The translations under genes and the position numbers were made by a program. From contig CAVOGY010000007.1 in NCBI GenBank assembly GCA_963695675.1, positions 868,001-932,000 on the forward strand: 64,000 bases of DNA, in the 5' to 3' direction. Below, in pieces: positions 51,045-58,934 of this stretch. The notes beneath the pieces are model-generated. The model was not told the DNA's origin, searched no databases, and saw only the letters and a program-made list of their open reading frames with translations. Source of the DNA: DASUPK01 sp963695675. GTDB lineage: Bacteria; Actinomycetota; Thermoleophilia; Solirubrobacterales; 70-9. Within the stretch, counting starts at the first letter, position 1, and the number at the start of each line of letters is the position of its first letter.

Positions 51045-51557
51045 ATGGATCTCGCTCTGCTTGTTCTTCGCGTGGTGGTGGGGCTGCTCTTCGTCGGGCA
51101 CGGCGCCCAGAAGCTGTTCGGCGCCTTCGGCGGAGGTGGCCTGGAGGGCACCGCCGGGATGTTCGATTCGATCGGCCTGCGCCCTGGGACCGTGTACGCG
51201 CGAGCCGCAGGCACGGCCGAGTTCGTGGGCGGCCTGCTGCTCGCCCTGGGTCTTTTCACTCCGTTCGCCGCGGCGGCGTTGATCGCCGTGATGACCGCTG
51301 CTGTCATCACAGTCCACGCTCCCAACGGGATTTGGAACACCAACAAGGGCTACGAGTTCAACCTCGTGCTGGCCACGGTGGCCTTCGCGCTCGCGGGAAT
51401 CGGCTCCGGCGCCTGGTCGCTCGACAACGCCTTCGGCTTCGACCTGCACGGAACCGGATGGGCGCTCGCCGCGCTGGCGGCCGGCCTGATCGGTGGCGGC
51501 GGGGCGGTGATCGGCGGCCGGACCACGACCGGGCACGAGCCGCACCCGGTCTCCTAG
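51045..51557 (+). CDS. DoxX family membrane protein
   Basis: A 170-aa protein with four membrane helices. DoxX pattern: LLVLRVVVGLLFVGHGAQKLFG in the first helix, then AAGTAEFVGGLLLALGLFTP and AVITVHAPNGIWNTNKGYEF. GAGGAGG precedes ATG 51045. DoxX-like proteins take part in thiosulfate-quinone oxidation or membrane redox stress responses. A sulfur link with the persulfide dioxygenase-like gene at 43946 is possible, not shown. Confidence 0.92.
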   Translation: MDLALLVLRVVVGLLFVGHGAQKLFGAFGGGGLEGTAGMFDSIGLRPGTVYARAAGTAEFVGGLLLALGLFTPFAAAALIAVMTAAVITVHAPNGIWNTNKGYEFNLVLATVAFALAGIGSGAWSLDNAFGFDLHGTGWALAALAAGLIGGGGAVIGGRTTTGHEPHPVS

Positions 51558-51574
51558 CCGGTCGGCGGACGCCG

Positions 51575-52927
51575 CTACTTCCCGAAGATCAGAGGTAACT
51601 GCAGCCCGATCGCCAGCGCGGTCAGCGCGAGCGCGGTGAAGCGCTGGTACGGCTTGAGCGCGAGCGCCGCCAGCGGCAGGAACCAGATCAGGTACCAGGG
51701 CAGGAACCAGGTGGTCGTCACGATCACCGCACAGGTGGCCCAACCGGCGTTCTCGAGCCAGTCGCCGCCCCGGTAGACGCGGATCAGGAGCACTGCGACC
51801 GTTGGTATGAGGACGAGCATCCCGATCTTCCCGAGGATGCTGTTGGTGAGACCGAGATCGAGGACGTTGTTCACTACTCCCGGGACGTCGTTGGGCGTCT
51901 CCAGACGGGCGTCCCGCTGGAGGACGTGCAGGAGGCTGGAGATGTGAGTGCCGAAGGCGACCAGCGTGATCACGCCGACCGCCGCGGCCGCGGCGGCGGT
52001 CCAGATCAGCGCCCGGGCGGGGCGGCGGGAACCCAGCAGTGCGAACGGCAGTAACACGACGGAGGAGCTCTTCACCGCAACCGCCGCGACCAGGCCCGTC
52101 ATACCCGACTCGCGGCCTGACAGCAGGAGATAGATGCCCCCGAGCGCGGCAGCCAGCATGAGCAGGTCGTTGTGGGCTCCGCCGACCGCGTAGGCGAGCA
52201 GGACCGGGTTGAGGCCGAAGAAGAGCGTCGCCGGCAGCGCCGGCCTGCCGAGCCGCGTCGCGCAGGCCCAGACCAAGGCGACGCACGCCAGACTCGCCAA
52301 CGCGGTGAACGACTTGATCAGCCAGACCGCGGCCGTGAAACTGACCCAGCCGAGCGGCAGGCTGGCGAGCGTGAACAGAGGCCCGTAGGCGGTCGTGTTG
52401 AGCGGCCAGCCGACATAGATGTAGGAGGGGTCGGTGGGAGCCGCCGCGAGGGGATGGTCATATGGGTTGAGGCCATGCACCGCGTCGAGCCGGGCATAGC
52501 CCACGTAGTTGAAGAGGTCGCTGGAGAGCAGGGGCGGAGCGATCACGAAGATCAGGTGTAAGGCGAGGATCGCTCCGATGCCGAACCGGACCTGGACGGA
52601 GTCCGCGAAGTAGAGGACCCCGAGATAGAAGGCGCCGAGCACGATGAAGAGGACGGCGAACTCTGTGCCGCCGAGGCTCAAGCCAAGCCAGTGCAGCGGG
52701 CCCCTGATCGAGCCGGGGAGGCCGTGGTGGATGTGCAGGGTGGGCCCATAGTGCTTCGCCGCGGCCCCGGCAGCCATCAGGAACGCGGCCAGGATCATCC
52801 CGCCGAGCAGCGAATTTGCAATCAGGGCTCGTCGTCGCCCCTCCACCCGGGGCAGCGCCGGGAACGCCGGGCGGATGGCCGGCGCCGGCTCGACCGCGGA
52901 GTCAGCGGTTGCGGGAGTCGGCTCCAT
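51575..52927 (-). CDS. GT-C polytopic mannosyltransferase (MptB-like)
   Basis: A 450-aa membrane protein with about 12 helices. GT-C features: SSDLFNYVGYARLDAVHGLN then PYDHPL in the first loop, YVGWPLNTTAYGPLFTLAS, LNPVLLAYAVGGAHNDLLML and WFLPWYLIWFLPLAA. This matches polyprenol-phosphate-mannose-dependent alpha-1,6-mannosyltransferases (MptA/MptB). The N-terminus has a Pro/Ala tail. It is convergent with DoxX. It probably extends a mannan on the cell envelope; a GH76 (alpha-1,6-mannanase-type) gene lies 1 kb away. Confidence 0.85.
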   Translation of the reverse strand: MEPTPATADSAVEPAPAIRPAFPALPRVEGRRRALIANSLLGGMILAAFLMAAGAAAKHYGPTLHIHHGLPGSIRGPLHWLGLSLGGTEFAVLFIVLGAFYLGVLYFADSVQVRFGIGAILALHLIFVIAPPLLSSDLFNYVGYARLDAVHGLNPYDHPLAAAPTDPSYIYVGWPLNTTAYGPLFTLASLPLGWVSFTAAVWLIKSFTALASLACVALVWACATRLGRPALPATLFFGLNPVLLAYAVGGAHNDLLMLAAALGGIYLLLSGRESGMTGLVAAVAVKSSSVVLLPFALLGSRRPARALIWTAAAAAAVGVITLVAFGTHISSLLHVLQRDARLETPNDVPGVVNNVLDLGLTNSILGKIGMLVLIPTVAVLLIRVYRGGDWLENAGWATCAVIVTTTWFLPWYLIWFLPLAALALKPYQRFTALALTALAIGLQLPLIFGK

Positions 52928-53165
52928 CGCGGGCGAGGATGCTAGAGCCCGGTCTCTTAAGCGAACGTAACTCAGGATGCGTCAGCGCCGCTCCTCGGGC
53001 GTCCCCCCGCCGGGTTGGCCATTCTGGAGCGGTTTCAGCGTCTGCTAACATGTTTGTCCCCGCCGGGCCATGGAAACCCGGCATTTGCAGCGTTTTCGCG
53101 CAGTTCTTCCACTCTAAGTCGGCAGCCTTCGCGAAAGTAGCGCTCGAATTACGCGGAGGTAACCC

Positions 53166-53546
53166 ATGTCCAAGACCACAACCGCCACAACCACGCGCGC
53201 CCGCGCGCCACGCACACGGCGCTGGACCTGCGCCGAATGTGAGGTGACCGTGCGCTACGCCGCAGGCAGCAAGGCCACCCCGCGCCGGCCCGAGGGATGG
53301 ACCAAGAAGGGCGGCCAGTGGCTCTGCCTGCACTGCCAGCGTGAGAAGGCCGTCGAGAAGGCCACCATCGGCGCGAACGGTGACGGTTGGGCATCCCGGC
53401 GCCAAGCTCTGCTCGAGTTCGAGCTGCGCCGCAGCCCCGACGAGCCCGACGGGGTTATCGCCAAGCGGGCCAACTGCTCCACCGGACACGTGCGCAAGGT
53501 CCGCGAGGAGCTGGTGCGCGGCGGCAAGCTCGGCAAGGCCGCTTAG
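53166..53546 (+). CDS. Small zinc-ribbon plus helix-turn-helix protein
   Basis: A 126-aa basic protein. ATG 53166 follows CGGAGG. Thr/Arg-rich residues 1-18 precede WTCAECEVTVRYAAG and GGQWLCLHCQREKA, giving CxxC...CxxC for one zinc. Residues 75-125 (LLEFELRRSPDEPDGVIAKR, NCSTGHVRKVREELVRGG) look like a winged or simple HTH. The 238-bp gap upstream has a GCCGGG/CCCGGC hairpin at 53062-53082. Likely a DNA- or RNA-binding regulator; no known family recognised. Confidence 0.75.
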   Translation: MSKTTTATTTRARAPRTRRWTCAECEVTVRYAAGSKATPRRPEGWTKKGGQWLCLHCQREKAVEKATIGANGDGWASRRQALLEFELRRSPDEPDGVIAKRANCSTGHVRKVREELVRGGKLGKAA

Positions 53547-53704
53547 CCACCAGGCCGTAATGCGAGGGCGCGCGACAGCGCGACCCGTTTAGTGGAGTGT
53601 GGGGCGGCCGCTTGTGGCCGCGATCTGGTGGCGCAGCCGTCTGCCGTTCCGCCTGAAAATTCGGTACGGTGCCACGAAATGCACCTGCCGAATCGCGTCG
53701 TCAT

Positions 53705-53822
53705 CCGGCGCGAACGGGGGAACCAATTGGAGCGGAGCTCCGTGGGCGAATCGGCAAATCCGTAGCGCACTCTTTCGGCGCGAGCCCCTCAGCTAACCCC
53801 GTAGGCCCGAGAAAGAGAGGTT
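53705..53822 (+). ncRNA. c-di-AMP (ydaO-yuaA) riboswitch
   Basis: The leader carries the conserved blocks of the ydaO class in order: GCGAACGGGGGAACCA (53709-53724), GGGCGAATCGG (53744-53754), GAGCCCCTCAGCTAACCCC (53782-53800) and GTAGGC with GAGAAAGAGAGG (53801-53820). The AGCTAACC..GTAGGC block is nearly diagnostic. P1 pairing is imperfect as read. It ends 5 nt before the ATG of a 43-aa membrane peptide, and the purine-rich 3' end doubles as its ribosome binding site, so ligand binding would turn expression off. In other actinobacteria this class precedes cell wall hydrolases and K+ transporters. Confidence 0.85.
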
Positions 53823-53825
53823 GGC

Positions 53826-53957
53826 ATGAGCACGTTGGTCGATTACCTGGCGAGCAATCGAATCCGGGGCGGGCGCCTCGTCCTCGCCTATGCGGTCGGG
53901 GCGATCCTCGGGATTGCCGTGGCCGTAGTGGCGCTGTTGGTGACCGGCACCGCCTAG
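53826..53957 (+). CDS. 43-aa single-pass membrane peptide under c-di-AMP riboswitch
   Basis: MSTLVDYLASNRIRGGRLVL leads into one hydrophobic helix (about 19-41: AYAVGAILGIAVAVVALLV). AGAGAGG lies 5-11 nt before ATG 53826, at the end of the ydaO riboswitch. The stop TAG shares the palindrome CTAG (53954-53957) with the stop of the convergent GH76-like gene. No homologue is known to me. Its position directly after the riboswitch makes it a real regulated gene, perhaps a modulator of a K+ channel or transporter. Confidence 0.78.
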   Translation: MSTLVDYLASNRIRGGRLVLAYAVGAILGIAVAVVALLVTGTA

Positions 53958-55270
53958 CGGCCCAGGGCCGCCATCCAGGCAAAGAGCGCCGCGTTCGCGG
54001 CGTGGAGCTGCAGGCTGCCCTTCGGCGCGTTTGCCCGGGCGGCCTTCTTCCCGTACCAGGTGCGCAGGTAGAGCCCCTGCCCGTCGCGGGCCCTATGCAG
54101 CGCGCTGCGGGCGCTCCGCTGCGCGATCCCGTACCAGTTGCCGTCTTGGTCGAGCTGGGCGAACTCGAGCATCGTCCGCACGTACCAGAAGTCGAATTGC
54201 GGCCCCATCCAGAAGCGGCGGTAGACCCGCAGGGTGGTAGCCGCCAGCTGCTGAGCGCGCTGGCAGTACGACTGCTTGCCGGTCTCATCGCAGATGATCC
54301 GGTGAGCGAGGATCATCGGGCCGTTCACGTAAGGCATCGGCAAGGGCGCGAACGGCGGGTAGTTGTTGAACGCGGACTGCGCCTCGCCAGGGGCGGGTGT
54401 CGCCTGTCCCGCCGCCTCGAGCTTCGCCGCCTCGTCGGGGTTGGCGCTCAGTGCGCGCTGATCGGCAGCCGCCGCGGCGGTCGTCGCAGTCGTGCCGCGC
54501 GCAGCGGAACCCGAGGTGGTGCCATAGGTGTTGGGCTTGCGCAGCCGAGCGTAGAGCCCGGTGCTGGGATCGGTGAGCCAGACGTCTCCCCAGGCGATGT
54601 ACTTGAGCGCGTCGTCGAGGTAGTGCTGCTCGTGGGTGAGCGCATAGAGCCTGGCCGAGAGCAGCGTCCCCCCGGCGAGGGACTCTCCCGCGTAAAAGCT
54701 GTGGTTGGTGTTCCACCAGATCCCACCCGGCCGCCCGGGGGTCGTGTCCCAGCCGGAGACGCTGATGAACTGCTGGGCGATCTCGGCGTCGAAGAGATAC
54801 CTCGGATTCGCAGTGGCGCGATAGGCGTCCAGGAAGGCCAGGCCCCACCAGCCGTTGTCGTCGAACCAGGTGGTCTTGCCGGGCTCGCGCTGGCCGGGTT
54901 TCGGGCCGAACCCGGGGACGGGCTCGAGCGATGGATTCAGGTAGCGCTCCGCCCCGCGGGCGAATCGATTGAGCGCGCGCAGGTGCCGGTGCGACGGTGT
55001 CGCGATCGCGAGCCCATTGAGGGCCTCGAATAGCGGGACGATCCCCCAGAGCGAGGCCACGTTGGAGCCTCCCAGCACAGAGCTGTACCAGTGCCGGCCG
55101 CGGTTCCACCACCGATTCGTCTGCTTGACGCCCGTGTTCGCGGCCCGCAGGTACCGGGCCTGACTGGCGCTGAACGCGGATCCGGTCGCGGGCAGGGAGG
55201 CTGCGCCGATCAGCGTCACTGCCAAGGTCGAGATGAGCGCAGCTGTCGAGCTTCTTCGGAAGAGCGACAC
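53954..55270 (-). CDS. Secreted GH76-like glycoside hydrolase
   Basis: A 438-aa (alpha/alpha)6-barrel type protein from GTG 55270 with a signal peptide (residues 1-32, TLIGAASLPATGSAFSASQ). The family hallmark is TTWFDDNGWWGLAFLDAYRA (Asp-Asp about 135), the catalytic pair of GH76 alpha-1,6-mannanases. GGIWWNTNHSFYAGESLAGG and LYALTHEQHYLDDALKY also fit. An Ala/Thr-rich insert lies at about 260-310. It may cut the alpha-1,6-mannan made by the MptB-like enzyme nearby. A TAGGGT box is 15 nt upstream. Confidence 0.85.
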   Translation of the reverse strand: MSLFRRSSTAALISTLAVTLIGAASLPATGSAFSASQARYLRAANTGVKQTNRWWNRGRHWYSSVLGGSNVASLWGIVPLFEALNGLAIATPSHRHLRALNRFARGAERYLNPSLEPVPGFGPKPGQREPGKTTWFDDNGWWGLAFLDAYRATANPRYLFDAEIAQQFISVSGWDTTPGRPGGIWWNTNHSFYAGESLAGGTLLSARLYALTHEQHYLDDALKYIAWGDVWLTDPSTGLYARLRKPNTYGTTSGSAARGTTATTAAAAADQRALSANPDEAAKLEAAGQATPAPGEAQSAFNNYPPFAPLPMPYVNGPMILAHRIICDETGKQSYCQRAQQLAATTLRVYRRFWMGPQFDFWYVRTMLEFAQLDQDGNWYGIAQRSARSALHRARDGQGLYLRTWYGKKAARANAPKGSLQLHAANAALFAWMAALGR

Positions 55271-55355
55271 GCCTTCCCCACGAACACCCTACGCGGGGAT
55301 TTGACGCGGGGCTAGCCCTCGATCCGCTCGACCACGCCCCGCCCGTTCTTGTCCC

Positions 55356-56904
55356 TTAACCCAACGGCGCCAATAGGGTCTTCTTGCCCTCGAAGGCGAA
55401 GAGCAGCAGATCGACCATGCGGAAGGTCGTGTTGTTGGGCCCCAGGGTGGGTCGCCAGGTCGGATCGCGAACGATCGATGCCTTGCTCCCCTCGATGGCG
55501 CGGTGGAAGGTCTCCGCGACGATGCGGGCGCCGACCCCCTTCAGCTTGCCCCCGTTGAACTCGGCCTCGCGCAGGATGTAGAACCACAACGGCGTGTCCC
55601 TGAGAAGCGCGGCGCGTTGCGGAGCGGTGAGCCCGTCGAGGTCGGCTCCGTGCCTGCCGTCTCGGATCTGCGCGCGCGTCAGCTTCCTCGCCCTAACCCC
55701 GCGGTTGTGCATGAACGTGGTCATCTGCTGCCCTGTGGCCAGCTTCACCATGCTCGCGCGGGTCAGGTTGCGGAAGGCGAGGTTTGACTCGCTGCGCGGA
55801 AAGCCGGGGAGACTCCCAAGTGGGTTGGAGAGGATCGTGTCGATCCGCATCGCCCGGTTGAACTTCCCCTCGGGCACGGTGAGGCCGGCTTGGCCCGCCT
55901 CTCCAAAGTCATACAGCCGGCGGAAGTCCGCGATCCAGCTGCTCGCCAGTCGTGGTCGGCCGCCGAGGTCGCCGCTCAGGGCGGTGAAGATGAAGAGGTA
56001 ATCGAGGGTGCCGCTGCCATCGTCGAAGATCCTGTTCCAGTTGTAGGCCGCGCGCACCATCGAATGGCCCATCCGGAATGCGGCCACCGAGAACTCGATC
56101 GGCATCGTCGGCACCTGGGTCGGTGGCACCCCTACCGCGAACGCCTTCCTGCCGTGAGCGAAGACGTCGTTGACGACGCCTTGCGCGCAGATCCGAGGGA
56201 GGTAGTCGGTGCGGAGCATCCACTGGTAGTGCTTGGTGACGAGCGCGCGCGCCCTGGCGAAACGCTCTGACGGCGGCACCGAGGACGGAAGGGTGTCGAC
56301 AACGCGGTTGTGAAAACGGATGAAGGCAAGGTGGGTCTGAGCAACCGCGAGGTTCTCGTCGTTCCTGGGATCGGGGATGATCGCTTCGCGTCTCTTCGCG
56401 GCCGTTGGCCCGGAACCGCGCCGGTGAAGGTCGAAGCCGTCCATGGCCGGGACCCCCTCGTCCGCAACCGTCCTTCCCGCCTTCAGGTGGAGAGCGTCCG
56501 CCTCGTAGAACTTGGCGGACTCGGGATCGCCGGGGCCACCGCCGTACAGGGAATCGAGGTCGAGGCGCGGCGAGCGCGCCTGCAGGAGCTCGCTCGGCGG
56601 CACGTTCTGGCCGAGCATGACGTTGGTCCTGTCGAAGGTCAGGTCGTGGTCGACGAACTGGCCGAGGTAGGTGTATCCGGCCGGGATTCGTGATGGTCTG
56701 CCGCCACCCCCGGTCATCGCGTTTGCGATCTTCCTCAGGTGTCGCCTCACCCAGCTGCCGCCGCGTCCCCTTCGGCCCCATCCGCGAGAAGCGAAAGGCC
56801 GGCGCTGCCGCGGTTGCCGCGAGCCTTGGCTCGCGGCCTCCGACGCTCTCGCCCAGCAACCCTTCGCCGACTACGAAATAGGTCTCGGAACCATGCCTCT
56901 CCAT
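55356..56904 (-). CDS. Animal-type haem peroxidase (5' frameshift)
   Basis: About 515 residues. The first frame (ATG 56904, GGAGG upstream) encodes MERHGSETYFVVGEGLLGES and FRFSRMGPKGTRRQLGEA. Near 56745 the frame changes and continues RHLRKIANAMT, then YTYLGQFVDHDLTFDRT (distal His), LDSLYGGGPGDPESAKFY, PDPRNDENLAVAQTHLAFIR and FHNRVVDTL, and AFRMGHSMVRAAYNWNRIF (proximal His). This is the peroxidase-cyclooxygenase superfamily as found in bacteria. Oxidised substrate unknown. The start of the family is kept on both sides of the break, so an indel error is likely. Confidence 0.87.
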
Positions 56905-57085
56905 GATCGCCTCCGGTTGTCGAGTGGATCATCACGAGCGCCCCCCATCCCGACGCTCGCGGCCTTCGCGGGGCGAGACTCTCACAGATGAGAGGGTGGC
57001 GTCAATCGCGCCCGGCGATGGCAGCCGGACTTACGATTCCCTCGGCTTCCGCGGCCCTGTAACCCTGAGGATGACCCTGAGGGTT

Positions 57086-57523
57086 CTAGTCGGTGACGCC
57101 CTTGCGACGGAGCTCCTCGCGCGCCTCCTCGGTCTTCGAGAGCCCGTCGAGGCCCATGGCGCGCAGCACTCCCGGCGCCTTGGTGAACTGGATGTCGGGG
57201 TACCCCACGACCTGAACGTGATTGCCCCATGGGTCTACGAAGTCGAGGGAGCCGCTTTCCCGCACGCCGAGCCCCGCCTCCCGAAGCGCCGTGCGGACGC
57301 CTTCCTTGTCATCGACGACGAGCCCGCAGTGCCGCGCCTGGTCGGGCGGCTGCCTTCGACCTGCGGCGAGTGCGATGAACTGATCCCCCATGTCGATGAA
57401 GGCCATCGAGCTGCCAATTCGGCCGCGCAGCTCGAACTCGAAGAATCGCCCGTACCAGGCCAGCGCCTCCTCGACGTCACCGACCTCGAGTGCGACGTGG
57501 TTGATCCCGATGAGCCGGGCCAT
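57086..57523 (-). CDS. VOC (glyoxalase/bleomycin resistance) family protein
   Basis: A 145-aa VOC protein. First half: GINHVALEVGDVEEALAWYG and FFEFELRGRIGSSMAFIDMG. Second half: ARHCGLVVDDKEGVRTALRE, and SLDFVDPWGNHVQVVGY. Metal ligand candidates are the His in INHVALEV, the Glu or Asp in FIDMGD, and the His in WGNHVQ. TAGGGT ends 8 nt before ATG 57523. The substrate is unknown; relatives include dioxygenases and glyoxalases. Confidence 0.9.
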   Translation of the reverse strand: MARLIGINHVALEVGDVEEALAWYGRFFEFELRGRIGSSMAFIDMGDQFIALAAGRRQPPDQARHCGLVVDDKEGVRTALREAGLGVRESGSLDFVDPWGNHVQVVGYPDIQFTKAPGVLRAMGLDGLSKTEEAREELRRKGVTD

Positions 57524-57531
57524 CGCACCCC

Positions 57532-57537
57532 ACCCTA
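57532..57537 (-). promoter_or_regulatory. -10 box before the VOC gene
   Basis: Reverse strand TAGGGT, 8 nt, then ATG 57523; no ribosome binding site. The same box precedes the genes at 28648, 38483 and 55270. Confidence 0.45.
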
Positions 57538-57579
57538 CGAGTGCTCGGCCTGCGTAGCAACTAAGCGCGCGGCGTCAGA

Positions 57580-58797
57580 ATGGACGCCGTGACGGAGGCG
57601 ACCGCGACCGGGCAGGCGGCAAAGCCTCCGACGGCATCCGGCGGCGTGGTCGAGGTCGGGTTCGAGCCGTTGGCCGAGGCGTTCAGGAGGCTGATGGCGC
57701 GGGGCCCCCGTGGCGGCGCCCTCGTGCTCCGCGCGGGCGACCGGGTGCTGGCGGACCTGTGCATCGGCTGGGAGGACCGGGCCCGCACCCGTCGATGGCG
57801 GCGCGAGACCCAGGCGCTGGGGTTCTCGGCCACCAAGGGGCTCGCCGCGATGGTTCTGCACCGGCTCGTCGACCGCGGCGAGCTGACCTACGACGAGCCT
57901 GTCGCGAGCTTCTGGCCGGAGTTCGCGGCGGCGGGGAAGGGCCGGATCACCGTACGGGAACTGCTCAGCCATCGCGGCGGGCTCAGCGACGTTCAGGCCG
58001 TCGCCGACGGCCCCGACGACCTCCTGGATCACCTCCGGATGGAGGAGCGTCTCGCCGCCGCCGCCCCGCAAACCTCGCCCGGGCAACCGGCCTATCACGC
58101 CTTCACCTTCGGCTGGCTCGCGGCCGGACTGGCCCGCGCGATCACCGGAAAGGGGATGCGGGAGCTCGTCCGAAGCGAGCTCGCGGAACCGCTCGCGACC
58201 CCGGGCCTCGAGATCGGAGGTTCAGCCGGGCCGCGGGTGGATCCGGTCGGCTCGTCTCTGCGGATCTATACGGCGCTCGGCGCGGTGGCGACGCCGCTGC
58301 TGGGCTGGCTCCCCCTCACGAAGGCAGGGTTCCGGGCCCTGCATGCACCCGGATTCGAGCGGCTCTGTCGCGGTCCGGACGCCCCGATCTGGCGGACTGA
58401 GATGCCCGCCGTGAATGGCGCACTGAGCGCCGACGGGCTCGCTCGGCTCTACGTGCCGCTGGCGAACCGCGGGATTGCTGCGGACGGCACCCGCTTCCTC
58501 TCGGCCGAGACGGTCGAGCAACTGGGCCGGGTGCAGACCCGTGACTGGGACCGCGTCCTCGGTGTGCGGATGCGCTGGCGGCTCGGCTTCCACCACGGGT
58601 TCGGCCTCGGCCCGCCCGCGCCCCGCGCGCTCGGGCACTTCGGCTTCGGGGGAGGCGGCGGCTGGGGCGACCCGGACACCGGCCTTTCCTTCGGCTTCGT
58701 CAGCAGCCACATCGGCAACTTCACGACCGCGATCGGCGACCTCGGCATCCTCCGACTGAGTGGAGTCGCCCGGTCCTGCGCCGCCGTGGTGCTCTGA
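57580..58797 (+). CDS. Class C beta-lactamase-type serine hydrolase/esterase
   Basis: A 405-aa serine hydrolase. The SxxK motif is GFSATKGLAAM (Ser about 82), the Tyr motif is AYHAFTFGWLAAGL (about 170), and the third box lies in FGFGGGGGWGDPDTGLSFGF where the K-T/S-G triad is replaced by a His-rich/Gly-rich loop. Members (EstB, LACTB-like) hydrolyse esters or act as peptidases. No signal peptide is visible, so it is cytoplasmic. Start at ATG 57580; GTG 57589 is an alternative. Confidence 0.9.
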   Translation: MDAVTEATATGQAAKPPTASGGVVEVGFEPLAEAFRRLMARGPRGGALVLRAGDRVLADLCIGWEDRARTRRWRRETQALGFSATKGLAAMVLHRLVDRGELTYDEPVASFWPEFAAAGKGRITVRELLSHRGGLSDVQAVADGPDDLLDHLRMEERLAAAAPQTSPGQPAYHAFTFGWLAAGLARAITGKGMRELVRSELAEPLATPGLEIGGSAGPRVDPVGSSLRIYTALGAVATPLLGWLPLTKAGFRALHAPGFERLCRGPDAPIWRTEMPAVNGALSADGLARLYVPLANRGIAADGTRFLSAETVEQLGRVQTRDWDRVLGVRMRWRLGFHHGFGLGPPAPRALGHFGFGGGGGWGDPDTGLSFGFVSSHIGNFTTAIGDLGILRLSGVARSCAAVVL

Positions 58798-58824
58798 TCT
58801 AGACCTCGCCGCCACCCCGTCGGT

Positions 58825-58840
58825 CGCCGGGGAACCGGCG
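58825..58840 (+). terminator. Weak hairpin after the serine hydrolase
   Basis: CGCCGG, loop GGAA, CCGGCG, 28 bp after the stop. No T tract. It might be a terminator or part of the leader of the next gene. Confidence 0.3.
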
Positions 58841-58934
58841 CATGGCCAATGTTTTCTCGCCACTATTAGGGGGCATTTGTGGCCCTAGAAGGTCGGAGGA
58901 GAGACTCTCAGGGCGTGCAAGGACGGGCCAAGGG

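Noticed and set aside
58798..58934. Possible second ydaO riboswitch before the peptidoglycan hydrolase
   Set aside because: CGCCGGGGAACC resembles the first block, but the AGCTAACC and GTAGGC blocks are missing.
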